Shown here one piece after another: positions 25,704 to 33,478 of a stretch of 64,000 nt of DNA (position 1 is the first letter of the stretch; every line of letters starts with the position of its first letter). The DNA comes from Bacillota bacterium (lineage in GTDB: Bacteria > Bacillota > Clostridia > Christensenellales > Christensenellaceae): the NCBI GenBank assembly GCA_023393165.1, contig JAEWMJ010000027.1, positions 62,001 through 126,000 on the forward strand. The letters run 5' to 3'. The notes below the pieces were generated by a model, which saw nothing but the letters and a program-made list of their open reading frames with translations, did not search any database and was not told the origin of the DNA. The translations under genes and the position numbers were made by a program.

Positions 25704-25720
25704 TAGGCAGCTAAAAAAAA

Positions 25721-26722
25721 TTATACCCCTCTGCAGGTCTTTCTTACAACAAGGTTCGTTTCAAGAATTTTGCTGCGAACCTCCACATCTTCCGGATGCT
25801 GTATCTTTTTGATCAGCAGCTCAACGCTTGTTTCCCCCATTACATACCTTGGTATACATATGGTCGTCAATTGTATTTTATCTAAAGATGCATAAGAAAT
25901 GTCATCAAAACCAATCACAGATATATCTTTGGGTACCTTTAGTCCAAATTCCTCAATCGCCTGAATAATGCCAAGGGCCAACAAGTCGTCCCCGGCAATG
26001 ATTGCTGTGGGCAATTCACGGTCAATCAATAATTCCTTGGTCAGCTGATACCCGCTGGATTGCTTATACTCACCGTAAACAATGTACTCCGGCCGAATCG
26101 GAATTCCATAGTTTCCCATAACGGTTTTAAACCCGTTAATTCGCTCTATATTGGACCCGTTCGTTTCCAAACCGCCCACATAGGCAATTTTCCTATGTCC
26201 CAGTTTCAAAAGGTATTCCACAGCCAGGATTGCGCTCTTAAAATCATCGACCGCTACATAACTGCAATCCGGACAGGCCGGTTTATGGTTTACAAATACA
26301 ATTGGTATATTTATTTTTGAATCCGTTATATGCGAAACGTCATCCGACGCCGGAAAAATCAGTATCCCGTCTACACTGCTTCCATATAGCTTATGCAAGC
26401 ATTCTTTCTCTTTTTCAATCTTCCAGTTTGAGGTACACAGGTACACGCGGTACCCGTAGTTGGTTGCGCATTCCTCAATTCCCTGAATCACCTCAGGAAA
26501 AAACGGATTTACGATATCGGGTACGATCAGTCCCAAAGTATACGTACTTTTGGTTACCAAACCTTTCGCCAGTGCATTTGGCGTATAACCCATGCTGTTT
26601 GCAACCTTTAATATCTTTTTTCTTGTTTCTTCCGGAATTTGAGGCTGACCGGTCAAAGCACGTGAAACGGTGGAATATGAAACATTTGCTACTTTTGCTA
26701 TATCTTTAATCGTTACGCGCAT
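25721..26722 (-). CDS. LacI-family transcriptional regulator (1)
   Basis: A 333-residue LacI/GalR regulator with the N-terminal HTH (TIKDIAKVANVSYSTVSRAL, residues 3-22), the hinge helix NALAKGLV near 53, and a periplasmic-binding-like ligand domain (GLIVPDIVNPFF near 68; ISVIGFDDISYA near 276). It is encoded directly upstream of the activase-GRE 1 pair, and the two copies of GCAAACGTTTGC flank its gene. It is therefore probably an autoregulated repressor of the GRE locus, relieved by the substrate. The ligand is unknown. Confidence 0.9.
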   Translation of the reverse strand: MRVTIKDIAKVANVSYSTVSRALTGQPQIPEETRKKILKVANSMGYTPNALAKGLVTKSTYTLGLIVPDIVNPFFPEVIQGIEECATNYGYRVYLCTSNWKIEKEKECLHKLYGSSVDGILIFPASDDVSHITDSKINIPIVFVNHKPACPDCSYVAVDDFKSAILAVEYLLKLGHRKIAYVGGLETNGSNIERINGFKTVMGNYGIPIRPEYIVYGEYKQSSGYQLTKELLIDRELPTAIIAGDDLLALGIIQAIEEFGLKVPKDISVIGFDDISYASLDKIQLTTICIPRYVMGETSVELLIKKIQHPEDVEVRSKILETNLVVRKTCRGV

Positions 26723-26734
26723 AGATCCGCCTCC

Positions 26735-26788
26735 GCAAACGTTTGCCTTATTTTCTTTAGCATATCACCCAATCCTTACTTGTGTCAA
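26735..26788 (-). promoter_or_regulatory. Promoter and operator of LacI regulator 1
   Basis: TTGACA (26783-26788) and TATGCT (26759-26764), spacer 18, on the minus strand. The palindrome GCAAACGTTTGC (26735-26746) follows at about +6 to +17, a position where bound repressor would block transcription. Confidence 0.7.
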
Positions 26789-26888
26789 TAGTTTTGTTTA
26801 AAATTCATTTTTATTTTAAATCCGGTCATCCGCATCCATTACAGCTTGTTTCGCAGCCCGCCGCCGATGCACGCTCTCTTTTAAGAGC

Positions 26889-27824
26889 CTATTCCAGCAT
26901 CACGTGAAGTTTCCGGATTTCTTCCATTTCAATCGTGTCCATAATCCGAAATGCATGCGGTTCTAAATAATCCCATTGCCCATCCGTCAACTTTTGGCGC
27001 CTCAGCTCCTGTATGACCGTCCAACATATCTCTTCGATCTTTTGGGTCTTCCATTTCAGGTTGTCCGAGATATTGGGCGTAATCAAAAGCTTCTCCAATT
27101 CCGCCGCAATCCCGGACAAAATCACTTGTGTCTTTAAGGCCCGGAACATCCATTTATAATAAGGACAATAGCTCCGATTCAACAAAAACACCATTTGTAT
27201 TGTCGTTTGTACAAATTCCGTCAGGGCAAATAGCGCAGCCCCTTCTTCCTGATGCCGGATACACCTTAAAAAGTTGTATTGTCCTGATTGCGCCATCTTC
27301 ACCGCTTTAGCGGCGATTTTCTTTTTTCTCACATCTTCCGGCCGATCCTGCTGCAATGAACGCCTGATGGAAGAAAACCGCCCTAAATCATCCCGAAAGA
27401 CTTCTCCGTTTACCGCCGCCGCCAATAAATGCTCCGGAACCCGGAACCACTCTTGCCACGAAGCGGGACCGGATTCACATTTGGTAAACATAGAATAAAA
27501 CGTTCCGATCCGCATGGGACCCCGGCGGCCTTTTCCCATCGCACTGACATGCCGGCTTTTTATACCTGAAAATTCTTTGGGAAGATTATTGTAATACTGC
27601 GTCAGCTGCGGCCCGACCGCGTTATAATCTTCTTCCGTAAGCCACATACAAAAAGACGGCCCAAAATCATGATCTTTGGATATTTCATCATCAAACCCAA
27701 AGCATTCGGAGCCTTCCCCGGCAAGACCTACGGCAATCCGGTGCGCGTAATCCGCAAATTCGCGCTCGATCATTGGTCTTCCATATGCGTCATAATAGTT
27801 CTTCGCCAGCTCAAGCCCTTTCAT
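26889..27824 (-). CDS. DUF4037 domain protein (nucleotidyltransferase-like)
   Basis: A 311-residue cytoplasmic protein. Near residues 28-60 it has GLAGEGSECFGFDDEISKDH, then DFGPSFCMWL, the hallmark of DUF4037 proteins, whose N-terminal part resembles nucleotidyltransferases. Biochemical function is not known. GGGGAGAA is correctly spaced for the ATG at 27824; the four extra upstream codons are unlikely to be used. It lies 83 bases after a DUF4125 gene on the same strand. These two domains also occur together, sometimes fused, in other Firmicutes, which supports a joint role. Confidence 0.75.
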   Translation of the reverse strand: MKGLELAKNYYDAYGRPMIEREFADYAHRIAVGLAGEGSECFGFDDEISKDHDFGPSFCMWLTEEDYNAVGPQLTQYYNNLPKEFSGIKSRHVSAMGKGRRGPMRIGTFYSMFTKCESGPASWQEWFRVPEHLLAAAVNGEVFRDDLGRFSSIRRSLQQDRPEDVRKKKIAAKAVKMAQSGQYNFLRCIRHQEEGAALFALTEFVQTTIQMVFLLNRSYCPYYKWMFRALKTQVILSGIAAELEKLLITPNISDNLKWKTQKIEEICWTVIQELRRQKLTDGQWDYLEPHAFRIMDTIEMEEIRKLHVMLE

Positions 27825-27907
27825 TGTTCTCCCCAAAAATCAATTTCCACTTACTTTTTCCCGGCAGACCCAATAAGAAACCTGCGGCATTTTTACGAAA
27901 TCCACAA

Positions 27908-28513
27908 TTACATATTTTTTTCCGCTTGATCCAGCGAATCATACCCGTAACGATGTACCATATTCTCAAAAATCATATATACAATCCTTCTTCCTTCTTT
28001 TTCTAAATCGCACAAGTACGCCAAATACGATTTTACCGTATTTTCCGAATAAGTTTTCAATTCACACTTCAAGTAGGTCTCAATAGAAGTAAAATAAGAA
28101 TCTTCCTTGGCATGAACCGGCCTGGTCCTCCTAAGAAATTTCGGATACTCTTTCATAAAACTTTCCGTCTGCACCAAATATATATCCGCTATTTTTTCTA
28201 TATCCGCCAGTTTTTTCGGGCCAACTTCTGTCAACATGCCGGAAATCTTCGCATATTCCGCGGGATGCGTATGCTCCATCATAAATGCATATTTCTCGCT
28301 GACCAGATTTCTTCCGCAGGAACCGGCTTCTTCCAAATCCGAAAAATAACTTTTCAAGGTGCTCTCGTTCCATGCAAGAAATTGCGATTGCCGCATAATA
28401 TGAAACGTTTGGTAATCGTTCTGGCAGCCGGCGCGCCCGCCAACATTCTCCACTTGGTCAAACATCTTCCACTCTTTAGAAACAATTTCTTCTATTAGTT
28501 CATTTTTATTCAC
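27908..28513 (-). CDS. DUF4125 family protein
   Basis: A 201-residue helical protein. The N-terminus has the DUF4125 pattern IVSKEWKMFDQVENVGGRA followed by CQNDYQTFHIMRQSQFLAW. No signal peptide or known catalytic motif is seen. It is transcribed just ahead of the DUF4037 gene, so the two probably work together, possibly in a stress or modification system; that is inference. The upstream region carries the decayed repeat copy described at 28656-29150. Confidence 0.8.
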   Translation of the reverse strand: MNKNELIEEIVSKEWKMFDQVENVGGRAGCQNDYQTFHIMRQSQFLAWNESTLKSYFSDLEEAGSCGRNLVSEKYAFMMEHTHPAEYAKISGMLTEVGPKKLADIEKIADIYLVQTESFMKEYPKFLRRTRPVHAKEDSYFTSIETYLKCELKTYSENTVKSYLAYLCDLEKEGRRIVYMIFENMVHRYGYDSLDQAEKNM

Positions 28514-28655
28514 GGTCGATCTCCTAACATTAACATGTATTTATAACTCATAGATTGCGAGACCTTCCCTGCTATATACAACATCCGGCATCCGAAATCC
28601 TGCCTCATTATTTAATTTGCCAACTCAATGTACCTTATCATTGTACTTATCGCAT

Positions 28656-28731
28656 CTACATTTGTTTCTCTTTTGTTCCGATTCGTTTTACGCCGATGGG
28701 GTCGTATGGCGTTTGCTCCCGGTAAATTTTA
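28656..28731 (-). pseudogene. Fragment of a cysteine-rich small gene
   Basis: In one minus-strand frame this reads YREQTPYDPIGVKRIG and ends at a TAG. The intact small cysteine-rich protein at 49046-49300 has YREQTPFDPIGICMCG at the matching place, and the DNA around it is also alike. The rest of the gene is missing, apparently by deletion between CCCGGTAA direct repeats. Confidence 0.65.
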
Positions 28732-28745
28732 TTTGGCTGTTTTTG

Positions 28746-29025
28746 CTTAAGGTAAAGGGAGTCGAACCCATGCGGTTCAGAGGGCGCCAGGCACGGCATT
28801 ACTGCGTTGCCGCGCTTTGCCGTAGCACCACTACGGCTGCATCACGGCGCCTTGTACTGCCAAGCCTCACGCCCCTCTGAACTCGCAGACCCAAAAAGCG
28901 TCGTTTGGGATGCAGTTCGCGGAAGAGGAAGGAGCCATAGTGGCGCTATGGCGACTGACGATGACAAAAAAATGCGCCCAAACGGTGGCTTTTGGGCGCA
29001 TGAGTTCGAATCTCTTTACCTTAAG
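28746..29025. mobile_element. 280-bp palindrome-rich element with 27-bp terminal inverted repeats
   Basis: The ends CTTAAGGTAAAGGGAGTCG.. (28746-28772) and its inverse (28999-29025) match at 24 of 27 positions. Inside are nested perfect or near-perfect stems: GTTCAGAGGG/CCCTCTGAAC, GCCGTAG/CTACGGC (28819-28837), CCATAG/CTATGG, and TGCGCCCAAA/TTTGGGCGCA (28973-29000). The terminal repeats contain a tRNA T-loop-like GTTCGAATC/GTTCGACTC. No transposase is encoded. Relative to copy 2 of the surrounding repeat it is an insertion, so a non-autonomous mobile element is the simplest reading. Confidence 0.6.
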
Positions 29026-29048
29026 AGCCATTCCTTCACGCCCCTTTC

Positions 29049-29096
29049 AAAAAACCCCTATGATAGCTTTTTCACTGCTATCATAGGGGGTTTTTT
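29049..29096. terminator. Bidirectional terminator closing the GRE 2 cluster
   Basis: AAAACCCCTATGATAGC pairs with GCTATCATAGGGGGTTTT, flanked by A6 and T6 runs so it can work in both directions. It lies about 60 bases past the stop of the alcohol dehydrogenase, the last gene of the 44.05-29.16 kb cluster. Confidence 0.85.
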
Positions 29097-29155
29097 CATG
29101 CGTTGAGCAGTGATTTTTCAACCCCAAAAAGTCACGTTTTTAATGATACAGTCTA

Positions 29156-30235
29156 TTAATCAATGTACATGATTCCCTTGATTTTGTTTTCCCTGGATTC
29201 TTTCATAAATTTGATACCCTCCTCCATCTTTTCCAGAGGAAATTTATGTGTAATGAGCTTATCCAGGCGAACCTGTCCCGATGCGATAACGTCAAATACA
29301 TTTTTCCATACCAACGGGGCCAACCAGGAAAACCTTATCGTCTTATCAGCATAAATCGCGTCCAGCGCTTTGATCTTCAGCACATCTTCCGGGGAAGGCA
29401 GTCCAAAATAAACGATCGTGGCGTTATTGCCGGTTACCTCAAGCGCCTGCTGCAAAGCCGGCATTGCATTGGTAGGAACGACCGCTCTTTGTGCTAATCT
29501 CCCCCTGTTAATCTTTTTGATGCTGTCCACAAGATCATCGGTGTAATAGGGCGAATTTTGATCAAGCGTATTATAAACAAAATCCGCGCCCAATTCTTTG
29601 GCCATATTTAAATTATAATCCACCACATCCACGGCAATTACCTTTCCCGCACCGTCCGCTTTCACAAGCTGAATATCCATTAATCCGATGGTACCGCAGC
29701 CAAAAACGACAACCGTTTGCCCAAGCTTTACGTCCAATTTTTTTATGCTGTAAGAAGCGCACGCCAAAGGCTCCGCAACCGCTCCCGCCTCAAAAGATAC
29801 TTCGTCCGGGATTTTATATACATTGGTAAACGTAGCCGCAACATATTCGGAAAAAGCGCCATTGTTACCGACTCCCAAGATTTGAATATTTTCACATACG
29901 TTATATTCTCCGTTAAGACAAGCTTCGCATGTATTGCATGGTATTACCGGATTTACGCAAACCCTGTCCCCTTTTTTGAACAAACCGAGTTTTGCCGGAA
30001 CATCGCCGACTTCCTCAACGGTCCCGGAAATTTCATGCCCTAAAATCAAGGGACCTTTGCCGGTCGCAGTCATCAGGGGGCTGTGTCCGTAGTAGTAAGA
30101 AATATCCGAGCCGCAGATACCGACTGCCTTTACTTTTACCAGAACTTCATTTGCACCGATTTTGGGTACATCCATTTCCTTAAACTCCATTTTAAAGGGT
30201 TCATAGAAAACATTCGCCATCATTTTTTTTGTCAT
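29156..30235 (-). CDS. Zinc-dependent alcohol dehydrogenase (sorbitol/threonine dehydrogenase type)
   Basis: A 359-residue medium-chain dehydrogenase. Catalytic zinc ligands are in GICGSD (near residue 40) and GHEISGTVEEVG (near 66-77), and the structural zinc cysteines lie in CNTCEACLNGEYNVC (near 99-113). The NAD motif is VFGCGTIGLMDIQ near 175. This fits polyol dehydrogenases such as sorbitol, xylitol or galactitol-phosphate dehydrogenase. It is the last gene of the GRE 2 cluster, 27 bases after the epimerase, so it probably interconverts a polyol and ketose of that pathway. The exact substrate is unknown. Confidence 0.85.
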   Translation of the reverse strand: MTKKMMANVFYEPFKMEFKEMDVPKIGANEVLVKVKAVGICGSDISYYYGHSPLMTATGKGPLILGHEISGTVEEVGDVPAKLGLFKKGDRVCVNPVIPCNTCEACLNGEYNVCENIQILGVGNNGAFSEYVAATFTNVYKIPDEVSFEAGAVAEPLACASYSIKKLDVKLGQTVVVFGCGTIGLMDIQLVKADGAGKVIAVDVVDYNLNMAKELGADFVYNTLDQNSPYYTDDLVDSIKKINRGRLAQRAVVPTNAMPALQQALEVTGNNATIVYFGLPSPEDVLKIKALDAIYADKTIRFSWLAPLVWKNVFDVIASGQVRLDKLITHKFPLEKMEEGIKFMKESRENKIKGIMYID

Positions 30236-30261
30236 GATTTTTACCTTCTTTCTGATTTAAA

Positions 30262-30915
30262 TTATTTTATGATTTGATTAAATTTGCATATATTGGACTC
30301 GATATTGTTGTCATAAAATATCGCCGACCCTACAATAAACCAATTCACGCCTAACGCCTTCAGTTTCCCTGCGCGCTCAGCCGTTACTGACCCGTCTACT
30401 CCAATCGGAATATCAAAACCCCGCCTGGATAATAAACCGTGCAAAAGCTTAACTTTCTCATATGTGTTTTCTTCAAATTCCTGATTGCCAAATCCCGGCT
30501 CCACCGCCATTACAACAATGAGATCCAAATACTCCAGCAAGTATTGAACGTCTTCGACTCTGTCGGCAGGGTTAATTCCCACTCCGGCCTTCAGCCCTGC
30601 ACCTCTTATTTTTTTTAAAAGGCGTATCATGTTAATGCAGCTGTTCAACTGAAAAATAATTATATCCGCTCCCGCCTCTATGAATATATCTGCGTACATT
30701 TGCGGATTATTCAATTCAAAATGCACTTCAACCGGAATCTTGGACAACTTTTTCAGATCGCCTACAGTTTTTGGTCCGAATGCTAGATTTGATACATAAA
30801 CGCCATCCATAACATCCAAATGAATCAGATCAGCTCCCGCATCCTGCGCCCGCTGCAGTGCGTCACCTAAAAATGCATGATCACAATTTAACAGTGAAAC
30901 CGATAATTTCTGCAA
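30262..30915 (-). CDS. Ribulose-phosphate 3-epimerase family protein
   Basis: A TIM-barrel protein of about 217 residues of the ribulose-5-phosphate 3-epimerase family, with HLDVMDG near residue 33, HFELNNP near 65, MAVEPGFGNQ near 137 and GVDGSV near 170. The usual HLMV of housekeeping Rpe is HFEL here, suggesting a specialised paralogue acting on another pentulose, tetrulose or hexulose phosphate. The frame extends to a TTG at 30930, but that codon overlaps the GGAGG. The TTG at 30915 is eight bases from the site and gives the normal start LQKLSVSLLN. It lies between the kinase and the dehydrogenase. Confidence 0.82.
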   Translation of the reverse strand: MQKLSVSLLNCDHAFLGDALQRAQDAGADLIHLDVMDGVYVSNLAFGPKTVGDLKKLSKIPVEVHFELNNPQMYADIFIEAGADIIIFQLNSCINMIRLLKKIRGAGLKAGVGINPADRVEDVQYLLEYLDLIVVMAVEPGFGNQEFEENTYEKVKLLHGLLSRRGFDIPIGVDGSVTAERAGKLKALGVNWFIVGSAIFYDNNIESNICKFNQIIK

Positions 30916-30956
30916 TACTCCATCCTCCAAATTTTATACAATTCCGATATAAGCAT

Positions 30957-32501
30957 TTAATTAATATGCTGCGCTATTTCATTCATCCAAGATTTCATCA
31001 TTTCATAGATTTCATTATATTTTTGAATATAAAACTGATACTCTTCATGTATTTTTGCATCAGGTTCGATTTTTTCCTTTATCGATACCATGTTATGAGC
31101 CGCAGTTTTTATATCTGGATATTCCCCGCCAGCAACCGCGGCAAGTATGGCGGAACCAAGGCAGGGCGCTTCTGTTACCTCGGGAATAAAAATAGGCAAA
31201 TTGCTGACATTTGCATGAGTCTTTACCCACAATTCACTTTTAACAGCGCCGCCGGATATATAAACGCTGTCCACATTCATACCGCCCTTCCTGAATATAT
31301 CAAAGATTTTTTCGGTCCCGTAACAAATCGATTCTATGATCGACCGGTATAAATGATACGGGGTATGATTGAGAGACATTCCGTAAAACATTCCCCTTAC
31401 ATTCGGATCCGCATACGGCGTCCTGTTTCCCTGAAAATAATCCAGAGCTACCAGGCCTTCCGCTCCCACCGGCAATTTTGAGGCGCCTTCGTTCAATAAA
31501 TCGTAAACGTTTTTCCCGGTTTTTTGGGTCTCTTCTTTCAGGTCTCCGCACAAAGTATTTTTAAACCAATTTACAATAGACCCCGTCGATGTTTGTCCGC
31601 CCTCAACCAACTGCAAACCGGGTATCACCGCATCCGGGTAGGATCCCCACATACCAGGTTTGTGCATTTCTGTCTCGCTTAGCCCGAGATGCAGATGGGA
31701 AGATCCCGTAATCATCGCCACGCTTCCAGGATTCACCACATTCAGCCCTATCATGCCCACAAAAGCATCCGCGCCGCCTTCGCCCACAGGAATGCCTTTT
31801 TTCAGGCCTAAATCCTTCGCCGCGCAATCCGTGAGCCTGCCAACAGCAACGCCCATATCGAGCACATCTTTGGGAAATTTCTTGATTACATCGTCAAGCC
31901 CGATCTCGGCATAGAGATCAACCGGCCAACCGCCGTTCGGCCTGTCGTAATACCATCTTGCCGAGGTTGTATCTATGCTGGCGGTAAGTTCACCTGTTAG
32001 CTTATATATCAGCCAATCTGTGCACTCAAAGATATGTTCCGCGCGGTCATACAGTTCTTTTTCATTTTCCTTAAGCCACAATGCCTTGCATGGCATCGAT
32101 TCTGCAGATACATTTCCGTATCCGTTGTATTTCAGTGCTTTGTTTTTTGTGCCCGTTATTTTTTGAGCCTGTTTTGAAGCGCGAATATCCATCCACATAA
32201 TGGCGGGCCTTAAAATATTCATCCCTTTATCCGCCATTAAAACCGTACAACAGGTTGTATCTACGCTGATTCCAATGATTTCGAATTCCTTGATTGCCAG
32301 GCTGTCAACAACCCGTCTTACAGCTTTGCAAATAGCTGTCCACCATTCTTCAGGCTTTTGTTCAGCCCAGCCGGATTTTGGTGTATATAAAGGATATGTC
32401 TCATCAGCAAATGCGATGGGTTTGCCTTTGAGATCAAACAAACCGACCTTTACACTGCTTGTCCCCATGTCGATGCCTAATAATAAATCTTTTTTTACCA
32501 T
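30957..32501 (-). CDS. FGGY-family carbohydrate kinase, xylulokinase-like (2)
   Basis: A 514-residue FGGY kinase with GIDMGTSSVKVGLFD at the N-terminus, ISVDTTCCTVLMAD near residue 80, IMWMDIRAS near 104, and the ATP-site segment YISGGAVKSELWVKTHAN near 422-439. It differs from the kinase at 12796-14343 and belongs with the xylulokinase/ribulokinase-like members of unsettled specificity. It follows the GRE 2 activase after 20 bases and precedes the epimerase, which suggests phosphorylation of a ketose followed by epimerisation. Confidence 0.82.
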   Translation of the reverse strand: MVKKDLLLGIDMGTSSVKVGLFDLKGKPIAFADETYPLYTPKSGWAEQKPEEWWTAICKAVRRVVDSLAIKEFEIIGISVDTTCCTVLMADKGMNILRPAIMWMDIRASKQAQKITGTKNKALKYNGYGNVSAESMPCKALWLKENEKELYDRAEHIFECTDWLIYKLTGELTASIDTTSARWYYDRPNGGWPVDLYAEIGLDDVIKKFPKDVLDMGVAVGRLTDCAAKDLGLKKGIPVGEGGADAFVGMIGLNVVNPGSVAMITGSSHLHLGLSETEMHKPGMWGSYPDAVIPGLQLVEGGQTSTGSIVNWFKNTLCGDLKEETQKTGKNVYDLLNEGASKLPVGAEGLVALDYFQGNRTPYADPNVRGMFYGMSLNHTPYHLYRSIIESICYGTEKIFDIFRKGGMNVDSVYISGGAVKSELWVKTHANVSNLPIFIPEVTEAPCLGSAILAAVAGGEYPDIKTAAHNMVSIKEKIEPDAKIHEEYQFYIQKYNEIYEMMKSWMNEIAQHIN

Positions 32502-32521
32502 GCCGATCTCTCCACAGATTT

Positions 32522-33460
32522 TTATCCTCCAATAATCACATTAAATCCATGTTCCGCTATTTTATCTTTGATTTTTCCGGCTGCTTTTTTATCCATTTCT
32601 TTTAAATTACCCAGCAGATAGGGATACCCAAGAGCAAGATACTTATGTTTTCCAAGCTGATGAAACGGTAAAATATCGATATCCGATATATCAAGCTCTT
32701 TTGCCCAACCAATAAGTTGATTGATGTGATCTTCGTTGTCGTTCAATGTAGGAATAATCGGGCAGCGCATTTTTACATACTTGCCTTTTTCTCTGAGTTT
32801 TTTTATATTTTCTTTCACCAGATCCGGTTTTTCCCCGCTTAACATATTAAACTGTTCCTGATTTGTAAATTTAACATCAACGAGCAATTCGTCCGCGTTT
32901 TCCACCACACGCCAAAGAATATTCCACGGAACCGCAGCGGCTGTTTCGACCGCGATATTGATATACCTTTTTTTGCACGCCTCGACTAAAGCCTGAGAAA
33001 ACTCCGGCTGTAAACAGGGCTCGCCGCCAGACAGCGTCATTCCGCCACCCGACTGCAGATAATAAGCATTGTCTTTCTCAACTTCCGCCATAATCTCGGC
33101 AACGCTCATTTCCTTGCCATACAATTCAATTGCGGACGCAAGGCACTGGGACAGGCATGTCCCGCATAATTTACATTTGGACAAGTCAATTCTTCTCGTC
33201 CCGTCTTCATTTGCCGAAATCGCATTATGCGGACAAGCCTTTTCACATCTGCCGCATTGCTGGCACAACTTGGGATGTATGACCATCTGCGGCTTTTTTT
33301 CCTGGGATTCGGGGTTGCAACACCATGGACACCACAGGTTGCAACCCTTTAAAAACACGTTTGTTCTTATCCCGATACCATCATTGATGTGAAAATGCTC
33401 GATATTCAGCACAATTCCCTTAAGCTGTTGTTCCTTCTCATCATATAAAAACATTTTCAA
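32522..33460 (-). CDS. Glycyl-radical-enzyme activating protein (radical SAM) 2
   Basis: A 312-residue activase with the radical-SAM motif GCNLWCPWC (Cys40, Cys44, Cys47), a two-cluster ferredoxin insert (CQQCGRCEKAC and CKLCGTCLSQC), GGGMTLSGGEP near residue 155-165, and the family-typical IIGG end. It installs the glycyl radical on GRE 2, encoded 18 bases upstream in the operon. The GGG/GGE and double-ferredoxin layout marks it as a dehydratase-type activase like the one at 24723-25622, to which it is clearly related but not closely. Confidence 0.9.
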   Translation of the reverse strand: MKMFLYDEKEQQLKGIVLNIEHFHINDGIGIRTNVFLKGCNLWCPWCCNPESQEKKPQMVIHPKLCQQCGRCEKACPHNAISANEDGTRRIDLSKCKLCGTCLSQCLASAIELYGKEMSVAEIMAEVEKDNAYYLQSGGGMTLSGGEPCLQPEFSQALVEACKKRYINIAVETAAAVPWNILWRVVENADELLVDVKFTNQEQFNMLSGEKPDLVKENIKKLREKGKYVKMRCPIIPTLNDNEDHINQLIGWAKELDISDIDILPFHQLGKHKYLALGYPYLLGNLKEMDKKAAGKIKDKIAEHGFNVIIGG

Positions 33461-33478
33461 CCCTCACTTTTTGTATGT

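Larger units (their letters stand above)
28692..29150. repeat. Diverged repeat block, copy 1 (partner at 49103-49505)
   Basis: Shares with 49103-49505, in the same order, the segment CGATGGGGTCG..GGCGTTTGCTCCCGGTAA, a GGTAARTTTTAT..GGCTG..TTTGC segment, ATTCCYTYACGCYCCTTT, a terminator with stem CCCCTATGATAG, and a following GTGAYTTTTCA..AAAAAGTCAC segment. In this copy the middle of the cysteine-rich gene is missing and a 280-bp palindrome-rich insert is present. Confidence 0.7.

Noticed and set aside
28746..29025. A tRNA gene suggested by T-loop-like GTTCGAATC
   Set aside because: No acceptor, D-arm or anticodon stem can be folded around the T-loop-like ends; the similarity is confined to the terminal inverted repeats.
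28617..29106. Short frames around 28.6-29.1 kb
   Set aside because: They cover the palindrome-rich element, and their translations are by-products of its hairpins.
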